Assembly: GCF_014269025.2 (NCBI RefSeq) | Contig: NZ_CP077094.1 | Location: 806,001 to 870,000, forward strand | Length of the DNA: 64,000 bases | Source: Pseudomonas promysalinigenes | Lineage (GTDB): Bacteria; Pseudomonadota; Gammaproteobacteria; Pseudomonadales; Pseudomonadaceae | Direction of reading: 5' to 3' | Part shown: piece after piece, positions 34,524 through 42,346 of the stretch | Numbering within the stretch: the stretch's first letter is position 1 | Layout: each line of letters starts with the position of its first letter | Notes under the pieces: model-generated | Database searches by the model: none | What the model was told of the DNA's origin: nothing | Seen by the model: the letters and a program-made list of their open reading frames with translations, nothing else | Program-made: the position numbers and the translations under genes

Positions 34524-35471
34524 TTAGTTGGCGATCAGCAGTTCATGGGTTTTCAGGTCAGCTTCATGGGCTGCGAGAATTTCTGGTAGCGAGTTGCGCA
34601 GGTATTCGACCCATGTCTTGATCTTGGCATCCAGGTACTGACGCGACGGGTAGATGGCATACAGGTTCAGCTCTTGCAAACGGTACTCAGGCATCACCCG
34701 CACCAGGCTGCCATCGCGCAGGCCGTCGATTGCCGAGTAGATCGGCAGCACGCCCATGCCCATGCCGCTGCGGATCGCGGTTTTCATCGCATCCGCCGAG
34801 TTGACCTGGAACGGCGAGCTGGTGATGTTCACCAGTTCCTGGCCTTCCGGGCCGTCGAACAGCCATTTCTCCAGCGGGATCACCGGGCTGACCATGCGCA
34901 GGCAGGCGTGCTTGAGCAGGTCGGCCGGCTTGTGCGCAAAGCCGTGCTTGGCCACGTAGTCGGGTGAGGCGCAGACGATGCTGTAAGTGATGCCCAGGCG
35001 CTGCGAAACGAAGCCTGAGTCCGGCAGTTCGGTGGCCAGCACGATCGACACGTCATAGCCCTCGTCGAGCAGATCGGGCACGCGGTTGGCCATGGTCAGG
35101 TCGAACGTCACGTCCGGGTGCGATTCACGGTAGCGGGCGATGGCATCGACCACGAAGTGCTGACCGACACCGGTCATCGAATGCACTTTCAGTTGCCCGG
35201 CAGGCCGGGCATGGGCGTCACTGGCTTCGGCTTCGGCTTCTTCGACGTAGGTGAGGATCTGTTCGCAGCGCATCAGGTATCGCTTGCCCGCCTCGGTCAG
35301 GGCGATGCGCCGCGTGGTGCGGTTAAGCAGACGGGTTTGCAGATGGGCTTCCAGGTTGGAGACCGCCCGCGACACGTTCGCGGTGGTCGTATCCAGTTGC
35401 GCCGCAGCAGCCGTGAAGCTGCCCAACTGGGCTACGCAACTGAAAGCACGCATGTTTTGCAGGGTGTCCAT
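34524..35471 (-). CDS. LysR-family regulator divergent from an AaeXAB-like efflux operon
   Basis: 315 aa, LysR family of the AaeR/DmlR-like group: MRAFSCVAQLGSFTAAAAQL and ANVSRAVSNLEAHLQ form the helix-turn-helix (residues about 7-60), with RTTRRIALTEAG following. The effector domain covers about 90-300. It faces the outer-membrane efflux gene across 180 bases. By analogy with E. coli AaeR it probably responds to an aromatic acid and activates the pump, which is inference. Confidence 0.87.
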   Translation of the reverse strand: MDTLQNMRAFSCVAQLGSFTAAAAQLDTTTANVSRAVSNLEAHLQTRLLNRTTRRIALTEAGKRYLMRCEQILTYVEEAEAEASDAHARPAGQLKVHSMTGVGQHFVVDAIARYRESHPDVTFDLTMANRVPDLLDEGYDVSIVLATELPDSGFVSQRLGITYSIVCASPDYVAKHGFAHKPADLLKHACLRMVSPVIPLEKWLFDGPEGQELVNITSSPFQVNSADAMKTAIRSGMGMGVLPIYSAIDGLRDGSLVRVMPEYRLQELNLYAIYPSRQYLDAKIKTWVEYLRNSLPEILAAHEADLKTHELLIAN

Positions 35472-35651
35472 GGGTCACTCTCAAGATAGAGGGCAAAATT
35501 GTGTCACGAAGTAACGTAAATGTGCTTTCGACCAAAGCCGGATTATCGCTTTTTCGGTAACAAAGATTCGCAGGAATGTGCGCTTATCGCCAGTGCGGCC
35601 GGCCCCTAGAATTGCCCAGCCCCTTCACCTCTTCCTCGGGAAATCGCAGCA

Positions 35652-37181
35652 GTGCCGCGTCGCATCATCAGAACGCTCCACGTGTTCAGTGCCTGTGCCC
35701 TTAGCATTACCTTGAGCGGCTGTATCGGAACCTGGGGCATCGCCCCGCACAGCGAGCCTCTACAAGCCAATACCCTGACTACAGACGCCGCCATTGGCCA
35801 AGCTGCCAGTGATGCGCACTGGCCTGAGCAGCGCTGGTGGCAGGCTTACGCAGACCCGCAGCTGGATCGCTGGATCGACCTCGCCCTGGCCGGCAGCCCG
35901 AGCCTGGCCATGGCGGCGGCCCGTGTGCGTGAAGCCAAGGCCATGGCTGGGGTGGTGGAAGCGGCAGAAAAGCTTCAGGCCAATGGCCAGGCCACACTCA
36001 AGCGCCACAACTGGCCTGAAGATCAGTTCTACGGCCCAGGCGCGCTGTCGGGTGCCAACACCTGGGACAACAACGCCGCCATTGGGTTGAGCTATGCCCT
36101 GGACCTGTGGGGCCGTGAGCGCAATGCTAGCGAGCAGGCTTTGGACCAAGCCCACATGAGCGTGGCGCAGGCCCGCCAGGCCCAGCTCGAACTGCAGAAC
36201 AACATCGTCAAGGCCTACATACAATTGAGCCTGCAGTTTGCCCGGCGCGATATCGTCAAGGCTGAACTCCAGCAACAGGAGCAGATTCTGGCCTTGGCCG
36301 AGCGGCGCCTGGACGGCGGCATTGGCACCCATTTCGAAGTCAGCCAGGCCCAAGCGCCGCTGCCCGAAACCCATCGCCAGCTCGATAGCCTGGACGAGGA
36401 GATCGCCCTGACCCGCAACCAGTTGGCGGCATTGGCCGGGAAAGGCCCAGGGGAGGGGGCGCAGTTGCAGCGGCCCACTTTGGCCCTCGCGGCACCGCTG
36501 AAACTGCCTTCTAAGCTGCCGGCCGAGTTGGTCGGTCAGCGCCCGGATGTAGTCGCCAGCCGCTGGCAGGTCGCGGCCCAGGCACGTGGCATCGATGTCG
36601 CCCACGCTGCTTTTTTCCCCAACGTCGACCTGGTGGGCAGCCTGGGCTTCATGGCCACAGGGGGTGGCCCGCTGGCGTTTCTGACCGGCCGCAAATTCAA
36701 TTACAGCGTCGGCCCTGCGATCAGCCTGCCGGTCTTCGATGGTGGCCGCTTGCGTTCGCAACTGGGCGTTGCCTCGGCGGGGTATGACGTGGCCGTGGCG
36801 CGCTACAACCAGACAGTGATCGGCGCACTGAAGAACATCTCTGACCAGCTGATCCGCCGGGAGTCGATGAAGCAGCAGGCCCATTTGGCCGCCGAGTCGG
36901 TGGCGGCTGCGCAAAAAACCTACGACATCGCCATGGTGGCCTTCCAGCGGGGCCTGACCGACTACCTCAATGTGCTCAATGCACAGACCTTGCTGTTGCG
37001 CCAACAGCAGGTGCAGCAGCAGGTGCAGGCCGCCCGCCTGATCGCCCATGCCGACCTGGTCACCGCCCTGGGCGGCGGTTTGCAGGCGGGCCAGGATGTG
37101 CCCACGCAAGAGCGCCAAATAGCGCCGAAAACCCCGGCCACCCTGGCGATTTTCGCCCCGCAGGCGGACCACGCCGAATGA
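35652..37181 (+). CDS. Outer-membrane efflux lipoprotein (NodT/OprM family)
   Basis: 509 aa TolC-like outer-membrane factor of a tripartite pump. A lipoprotein signal ends at the lipobox LSGC (Cys about residue 23). Two OEP repeats follow (ALAGSPSLAMAAARVREAKA; LGVASAGYDVAVARYNQ region). The conserved PAELVGQRPDVVASRWQVAAQ is present. The start is GTG 35652. It overlaps the FUSC gene by 4 bases. E. coli aaeXAB lacks a dedicated outer-membrane gene, so this operon is more complete. Confidence 0.9.
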   Translation: MPRRIIRTLHVFSACALSITLSGCIGTWGIAPHSEPLQANTLTTDAAIGQAASDAHWPEQRWWQAYADPQLDRWIDLALAGSPSLAMAAARVREAKAMAGVVEAAEKLQANGQATLKRHNWPEDQFYGPGALSGANTWDNNAAIGLSYALDLWGRERNASEQALDQAHMSVAQARQAQLELQNNIVKAYIQLSLQFARRDIVKAELQQQEQILALAERRLDGGIGTHFEVSQAQAPLPETHRQLDSLDEEIALTRNQLAALAGKGPGEGAQLQRPTLALAAPLKLPSKLPAELVGQRPDVVASRWQVAAQARGIDVAHAAFFPNVDLVGSLGFMATGGGPLAFLTGRKFNYSVGPAISLPVFDGGRLRSQLGVASAGYDVAVARYNQTVIGALKNISDQLIRRESMKQQAHLAAESVAAAQKTYDIAMVAFQRGLTDYLNVLNAQTLLLRQQQVQQQVQAARLIAHADLVTALGGGLQAGQDVPTQERQIAPKTPATLAIFAPQADHAE

Positions 37182-39355
37182 GCATGTTGAGTCTGCCAAT
37201 GCGCTGGCTGCAGCGCCTGGAGTGGCGCCGGGGCTTTTTTGCCTGGGTGCGCACCGATGGGGTCACCTGGGTCTACATCTTCAAGGTGCTGGCGGCGGCT
37301 TTCATCACCTTGTGGCTGGCGATGCGCCTGGAGTTGCCGCAACCACGCACGGCAATGATCACCGTGTTCATCGTCATGCAGCCACAGAGTGGCCATGTGT
37401 TCGCCAAAAGCTTCTACCGGGTACTGGGGACTCTGGCCGGGTCAGTGATGATGGTCGCCTTGATCGCCCTGTTCCCGCAGAACACCGAGCTTTTCTTGCC
37501 GAGCCTGGCCGTGTGGGTGGGGTTGTGCTCCGCTGGCGCCATGCGCTACCGCACCTTTCGTGCCTATGGCTTCGTGCTCGCCGGCTACACCGCAGTGATG
37601 ATCGGCCTGCCTGTGCTACAGCATCCGGACCAGGCGTTCATGGCGGCGGTTTGGCGAGCGTTGGAAATCGCCCTGGGCATCATGGTGTCGACCTTGGTTA
37701 GCGCTGCGATCTTGCCGCAATCGGCCAGCGCTGCCATGCGCAACGCGTTGTACCAGCGCTTTGGCGTGTTTGCCGCCGTCGTGGTGCAAGCCTTGCGCGG
37801 CGACAGCCAGCGTGAGTGGTTCGAAAGCAGCAACGTGCGCTTCGTCGCCGAAGCGGTGGGGCTGGAGAGCCTGCGCAATGTCACCGCCTTTGAAGATCCG
37901 CACATGCGTCGGCGCTCGGGCCGATTGGTGCGTATGAACAGCGAGTTCATGGCCATCACCACGCGCTTCAACGCTTTACATCGCCTGTTGGAACGCTTGC
38001 GCGCCCGTGGGCCGCTGCAGATCGTCGGCGCCATCGAACCGGGCCTGGAAACCTTGGGGCAGTTGCTACAGCCGTATGTGGGCCGAGCCCTGACCGATGC
38101 CGATGCGCTACGCCTGACGCTGGAGCTGGCAGCCTACAAGGAAGGCCTGCAGGCACAGGTACGTAGCCTACGCGCCGATTACCTGGCAACCGGCCCCAGC
38201 GAAGCCGACCTGCTCGATTTCCACACGGCATTCGAGCTGCTTTATCGCTTTGTCGACGAGATGTATAGCTACGCCCAAACCCATGCCTCGCTGGCCGCGC
38301 ACAGGCACGAGCGCGAGCAGTGGGACGAGCCCTATGTGGCGCAGACCAGTTGGCTGGTATCGCTGGCTGCCGGTGTGCGGGCCTCGGCGGTATTGTTGCT
38401 GCTGGGCAGCTACTGGCTGCTGAGCGACTGGCCCAGCGGCGCCATGATGTCCCTGGTGGCCACAGTGACCGTGTGCCTGTCGGCGGCTTCGCCGAACCCC
38501 AAGCGCATGTCGTTCCAGATGGCCTGTGGTACGGCGGTCGGTGCCTTCGTCGGCTTTTTCGAAACGTTTTTCGTGTTCCCCTGGATCGACGGCTTCCCCC
38601 TGCTATGCATGGTGCTGGCGCCGGTTTTCGTATTGGGTGCGTTTCTCTCATCGCGGCCGGCGTATGCAGGTTACGGCATCGGCCTGCTGGTGTTCTTCTC
38701 CATAGGCTCTGTGCCGAACAACCTGACCGCTTTTGACCCCTATGGCTTCATCAATGACTACATAGGCATGGTCATCGGCATGTTCGTTTGCGCCGCGGCG
38801 GGTGCGATCATTCTGCCGCCCAACAGCCGCTGGTTGTGGAGTCGCCTGGAGCAGGCGTTGCGCGAGCAGGTGCTGTTCGCCATCAGCGGGCGCCTGCGCG
38901 GCATAGGCTCGGCCTTCGAGAGCCGCACCCGCGACCTGTTGCACCAGGCGTATGGCCTGGCGGCCGGCAAGCCGCAGGTGCAGAGCCAATTGATGGGCTG
39001 GATGTTCACGGTGCTCGAGATCGGCCATGCCATCATCGAACTGCGCAAGGAGCAGGCCCTCGCGCCGATCCACCCGGCCTACGCCGAGTCGCAGCCTTGG
39101 CGCCAGGCGATCCGTGTCATGGGCCGTGCCTTGGCGCGCTTGTTCTTGCAGCCCAACGCCAGCAACCACGAGCGGGCATTGGTCGCGGTAGACCACGCCA
39201 TTGCGCGCGTGCAGGCCACCGACGAGCCGTTCGCCCGGCATTTCGACACCTCGGTGCTGCGCCGCGCGCAAAGCTACCTGCACTTCATCCGGTCCTCTTT
39301 GTTGGACCCACAGTCGCCATTGGCACCTGCCAAAGGAACACCTCATGCCCCGTGA
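37178..39355 (+). CDS. FUSC-family transporter (AaeB-like)
   Basis: 725 aa inner-membrane protein of the fusaric-acid-resistance / aromatic acid exporter family. Two clusters of membrane helices (about 25-165 and 385-520) are separated by a large soluble region (about 170-380), the FUSC layout. E. coli AaeB is a little shorter. It overlaps the outer-membrane gene as ATGA and the DUF1656 gene by 11 bases. Probable export of aromatic carboxylic acids. Confidence 0.9.
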   Translation: MSMLSLPMRWLQRLEWRRGFFAWVRTDGVTWVYIFKVLAAAFITLWLAMRLELPQPRTAMITVFIVMQPQSGHVFAKSFYRVLGTLAGSVMMVALIALFPQNTELFLPSLAVWVGLCSAGAMRYRTFRAYGFVLAGYTAVMIGLPVLQHPDQAFMAAVWRALEIALGIMVSTLVSAAILPQSASAAMRNALYQRFGVFAAVVVQALRGDSQREWFESSNVRFVAEAVGLESLRNVTAFEDPHMRRRSGRLVRMNSEFMAITTRFNALHRLLERLRARGPLQIVGAIEPGLETLGQLLQPYVGRALTDADALRLTLELAAYKEGLQAQVRSLRADYLATGPSEADLLDFHTAFELLYRFVDEMYSYAQTHASLAAHRHEREQWDEPYVAQTSWLVSLAAGVRASAVLLLLGSYWLLSDWPSGAMMSLVATVTVCLSAASPNPKRMSFQMACGTAVGAFVGFFETFFVFPWIDGFPLLCMVLAPVFVLGAFLSSRPAYAGYGIGLLVFFSIGSVPNNLTAFDPYGFINDYIGMVIGMFVCAAAGAIILPPNSRWLWSRLEQALREQVLFAISGRLRGIGSAFESRTRDLLHQAYGLAAGKPQVQSQLMGWMFTVLEIGHAIIELRKEQALAPIHPAYAESQPWRQAIRVMGRALARLFLQPNASNHERALVAVDHAIARVQATDEPFARHFDTSVLRRAQSYLHFIRSSLLDPQSPLAPAKGTPHAP

Positions 39356-39545
39356 AATCGCCTTCCATGGCGTTTATATGCCCACCATGACCCTGATATT
39401 CCTGTTCGCCCTGGGCCTGGCCTGGGGCCTGGACCGGTTCATCGCCAGCCATGATGGTTATCGCTTTTTCTGGCACCCGGCGCTGTTGCGCCTGAGCCTG
39501 TTCGTCTGCCTGTTCGGCGCCTTGGCGCTGTCGCTCTACTGGTGA
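39345..39545 (+). CDS. DUF1656 small membrane protein (AaeX-like)
   Basis: 66 aa with two membrane helices (about 13-30 and 46-64) and the family opening REIAFHGVYMPTM. Same size and type as E. coli AaeX (67 aa). It starts inside the FUSC gene and ends 10 bases before the HlyD gene, so it belongs to the pump operon. Its exact role is unknown. Confidence 0.85.
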   Translation: MPREIAFHGVYMPTMTLIFLFALGLAWGLDRFIASHDGYRFFWHPALLRLSLFVCLFGALALSLYW

Positions 39546-39555
39546 GAAACCTTCG

Positions 39556-40416
39556 ATGAAAAAGTTCTTCAGCCTGATCGCCACCTTGCTGGTACTGACC
39601 GCTGCCGTGGTGATCGGTCGCCAGTTGTGGCTGCATTACATGACCACGCCATGGACCCGTGACGGCCGTGTCCGGGCCGATATCATCAACGTCGCCGCCG
39701 ATGTGCCTGGTTATGTAGTAGACGTGCCAGTCAAGGACAACCAGCGGGTGAAGAAGGGCGACCTGTTGATCCAGATCGACCCGGAGCACTACCAGTTGGC
39801 GGTCGACCAAGCCAAGGCGCTGGTCGCTTCGCGCAAGGCCACCTGGGAAATGCGCAAGGTCAACGCCAAACGCCGCGCCGACCTGGACAACCTGGTGATC
39901 TCCAAGGAAAACCGCGATGACGCCAGCAACATCGCCAATGCGGCTCAAGCCGATTACCAGCAGGCCCTGGCCGAACTGGCGGCAGCCGAATTGAACCTCA
40001 AACGCACCCATATCGTCGCCACGGTGGACGGTTACGTGACCAACCTGAACATCCACAACGGGGACTATGCCCGCACCGGTGAAGCGGTGATGGCGGTGGT
40101 CGATGAGCATTCGTTCTGGGTGTATGGCTTTTTCGAGGAGACCAAGCTGCCCCATGTGAAAGTCGGCGATCAGGCCGAGTTGCAAATGATGAGCGGCGAG
40201 CGCCTCAAGGGGCACGTGCAGAGCATCGCCCGCGGCATTTACGACCGCGACAACCCACAGAGCCGTGACCTGATCGCCGATGTGAACCCGACCTTCAACT
40301 GGGTGCGCCTGGCGCAGCGGGTGCCGGTTCGCATTCGCATCGATGAAGTGCCGGATGGGTTTTTGTTGGCGGCGGGGACGACCTGTACGGTGGTGGTGAC
40401 GCCAAGTTCGCCTTGA
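39556..40416 (+). CDS. HlyD-family membrane fusion protein (AaeA-like)
   Basis: 286 aa periplasmic adaptor anchored by one N-terminal helix (about 4-24). Signature AaeA segments are YMTTPWTRDGRVRADIINVAADVPGYV (cut short here), DNQRVKKGDLLIQIDP, a short coiled-coil hairpin and IHNGDYARTGEAVMAVVDEHSFWVYGFFEE-type beta-barrel region. It links the FUSC pump to the outer-membrane lipoprotein. It is the last gene of the operon; the long hairpin repeat begins 17 bases later. Confidence 0.9.
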   Translation: MKKFFSLIATLLVLTAAVVIGRQLWLHYMTTPWTRDGRVRADIINVAADVPGYVVDVPVKDNQRVKKGDLLIQIDPEHYQLAVDQAKALVASRKATWEMRKVNAKRRADLDNLVISKENRDDASNIANAAQADYQQALAELAAAELNLKRTHIVATVDGYVTNLNIHNGDYARTGEAVMAVVDEHSFWVYGFFEETKLPHVKVGDQAELQMMSGERLKGHVQSIARGIYDRDNPQSRDLIADVNPTFNWVRLAQRVPVRIRIDEVPDGFLLAAGTTCTVVVTPSSP

Positions 40417-40432
40417 GCAATGTGTTGTCAAT

Positions 40433-40659
40433 GAGATCGAGCGCCGCCCGCGCGGCGCATCGCGAGCTGCGCTCGCTCCTACGCTTGTTTCGGGCCAGTA
40501 ACGCTTGTGACGGGCGCGCGCGACCGCCTGGTTCATACGACGCGATACCGCGTCGTGTACCAAGGCGTCCGCGCGCAAATCCCGCAGGATCAATTGGCCC
40601 GAAACAAACGTAGGAGCGAGCGCAGCTCGCGATGCGCCGCGCGGGCGGCGCTCGATCTC
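40433..40659. repeat. 227-bp hairpin-forming repeat element
   Basis: The 65-bp arms 40433-40497 and 40595-40659 are inverted copies with a single mismatch. Each contains a GCTCGCTCCTACG-type REP-like motif. The 97-bp centre has its own hairpin, ACGACGCG-ATAC-CGCGTCGT (40537-40556), flanked by further imperfect pairing (GCGCGCG...CGCGCGC), so nearly the whole element can fold as one stem. I found no open reading frame of note. It fills the gap between the AaeA-like gene and the UspA-like gene. Likely a non-coding mobile repeat of pseudomonads, possibly transcribed. Confidence 0.85.
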
Positions 40660-40680
40660 AAAGGCCATGAACCTCTTAAG

Positions 40681-41133
40681 TCAACCCTGCGCCGCCCCCA
40701 CCAACACCGGCACCTCGACTCGGTCAATGACCTTCGCACTGATCGACGGATCCAGTAGCCGGCCCAGCCTGGAAAGGTGGCGATGGCCCATGATGATCAG
40801 TTCGCAGTTCAGCGCTTGTGCCTTGGCGACGATTGCCTCCACCGGCTGCCTTGCAACCAGGTAGCCCTGACTGCTGAAACCGGCCTGCTGCAGGTGCTGA
40901 ACGGCTTCGGCCACAGCGCGTTCGCCATGGCGCTGTTCCTCGCACGCAGCGGGGTATTCTTCAAGCTCCTGGGCTGTGTAGGGGGCGGGTTTGTCGTGCA
41001 CAGCGAAGGTCGTGTCGATGGCCAGCAGTACGTGCAACTCATGGTCACCGGGGCGGCAGTAGCGGCTGGCGAGGGTGAGCAGGGCCGCGCAGGCAGGGGA
41101 GGCGTCGATGGCGATCAGAACGGGGCTGGGCAT
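40681..41133 (-). CDS. Universal stress protein (UspA family)
   Basis: 150 aa, single Usp domain: VLIAIDASPACAALL at the N-terminus, and the nucleotide-binding end LIIMGHRHLSRLGRLL...VPVLVG. The classical GS(T) residues after the glycine motif are replaced by DPSIS, so ATP binding is uncertain. GAGGAG lies 6 bases before the ATG. It is a single gene whose 3' end abuts the 227-bp hairpin repeat. Confidence 0.88.
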   Translation of the reverse strand: MPSPVLIAIDASPACAALLTLASRYCRPGDHELHVLLAIDTTFAVHDKPAPYTAQELEEYPAACEEQRHGERAVAEAVQHLQQAGFSSQGYLVARQPVEAIVAKAQALNCELIIMGHRHLSRLGRLLDPSISAKVIDRVEVPVLVGAAQG

Positions 41134-41179
41134 ACGGGCTCCTCTTGGAAACAGGTTTTAGGCAACGACTGCCCTCTCG

Positions 41180-41201
41180 CCGGTCTACCCGCGAAAAGGC
41201 C
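41180..41201. repeat. REP-like fragment
   Basis: CGGTCTACCCGCGAAAAGGC is a partial, inverted match to the P. putida REP core (GCCTTTTCGCGGGTA on the other strand). It lies between the UspA-like gene and the next LysR gene. Confidence 0.5.
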
Positions 41202-41259
41202 ATACCCGATTCTTCGCTCATTTCACCTACTGAATAAACACTCTTTTACGCATTAGCGC

Positions 41260-41276
41260 ATTGCATCTGGTGCAAT
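41260..41276. promoter_or_regulatory. LysR operator, copy 1 (before the regulator gene)
   Basis: ATTGCA-TCTGG-TGCAAT, a perfect 17-bp palindrome with T-N11-A spacing, 52 bases before the LysR start codon. Its twin is at 42243-42259. Probable autoregulatory site. Confidence 0.75.
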
Positions 41277-41328
41277 CCACCAACCTGCTACCATCGCTTT
41301 TCACACAGTGCTAACGGAAAAAACGGCC

Positions 41329-42237
41329 ATGCAACTCCCGGACATGAACCTGCTCGTGGCCCTCGATGCACTGCTCGATGAAGGCAGCGTGGTGGGCGCC
41401 GCACAGCGCATGAATCTCAGCCCGGCGGCGATGAGCCGTACCTTGGGGCGTATTCGCGATGCTTTGGGCGATCCGATTCTGGTCCGGGCCGGCCGTGGCC
41501 TGGTGCCAACGCCACGGGCGTTGGCCCTGCGCGAACAGGTGGCGGCATTGGTGGAGCAGGCCGGGGAAGTGTTCCGCAGCGCCGATGAAGTCGACCTGCG
41601 TCGCCTGGACCGGGCTTTCAACATTCGCACCAATGACCTGTTCATCGCCTTGTATGGCGCCCAACTGCTACGGCGCATGCATGAGCAGGCGCCGCGCACG
41701 GTACTGCGCTTCGTCCCGGAAAGCCCAGGTGGCGATGACGACAGCGTGCTGCGGGTTGGGCACACCGACCTGATCATCAGCTCGACCGTCGACCTTGGCC
41801 CCGAGATCAAGGTGCAGAGCCTGTTCCAGACTTATTACGTTGGCCTGGCTCGGCGCGATCACCCAATTTTCGACCAACCCATCACTGCGCAAAGCTTCGC
41901 CAGTTACCCACAGATCAGCGTCTCCCGCCGTGGCCGGGCCAACGGCCCGATCGACGTGGAGCTCGCCAATTTCAAAGTGCGCCGACGGGTTGCGCTGATT
42001 ACCCCAAGCTTCCACTCAGCGTTGTTCTCGCTGCCAGATTCCGACCTGATTCTGCCGATGCCGGCAAACATCCTTAACAGCGTTCACAAGCTTGGGCTGC
42101 CGTTACGCTCGTTCGAGATCCCGGTGCCGTTGGAGCGGGTCACCGTGCTGCAAGCCTGGCATCCGCGCATGCACAATGACCCCGCCCATCGCTGGTTACG
42201 GCAAACATTGAAAGCCTGCTGCAGCGTCGACCCTTGA
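41329..42237 (+). CDS. LysR-family regulator of the EmrAB-like efflux operon
   Basis: 302 aa LysR regulator of the NodD/NahR-like group: MNLLVALDALLDEGSVVGAAQRM and SPAAMSRTLGRIRDALGDPILVR (helix-turn-helix, about residues 5-60), then GRGLVPTPRAL. Transcribed in the same direction as the pump operon, 109 bases upstream of it, with matching palindromes in front of both. ATG 41329 is used; seven more residues are possible from 41308. It probably controls the pump; the effector is unknown. Confidence 0.88.
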   Translation: MQLPDMNLLVALDALLDEGSVVGAAQRMNLSPAAMSRTLGRIRDALGDPILVRAGRGLVPTPRALALREQVAALVEQAGEVFRSADEVDLRRLDRAFNIRTNDLFIALYGAQLLRRMHEQAPRTVLRFVPESPGGDDDSVLRVGHTDLIISSTVDLGPEIKVQSLFQTYYVGLARRDHPIFDQPITAQSFASYPQISVSRRGRANGPIDVELANFKVRRRVALITPSFHSALFSLPDSDLILPMPANILNSVHKLGLPLRSFEIPVPLERVTVLQAWHPRMHNDPAHRWLRQTLKACCSVDP

Positions 42238-42242
42238 GCCCG

Positions 42243-42259
42243 ATTGCGTCTGGCGCAAT
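42243..42259. promoter_or_regulatory. LysR operator, copy 2 (before the efflux operon)
   Basis: ATTGCG-TCTGG-CGCAAT. It matches copy 1 except for an A/T to G/C pair exchange that keeps the palindrome intact, while the TCTGG centre is identical and in the same orientation. It lies 88 bases before the MFS start. Confidence 0.75.
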
Positions 42260-42346
42260 TTAAAACTTCCGAGAAGTCAGTTTTCGTCAGCATTCGAGCT
42301 TTTTAGACTTACTCCAGTCGCAATTATGTTGCTGGAGATTTCTACC

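Noticed and set aside
35472..35651. TTATCG-N6-CGGTAA as operator of the AaeR-like regulator
   Set aside because: The symmetry is imperfect and there is no second copy to support it, unlike the twin sites at 41260 and 42243.
35760..37199. 479-codon minus-strand frame inside the outer-membrane efflux gene
   Set aside because: Same reason: low-complexity translation opposite a motif-rich gene.
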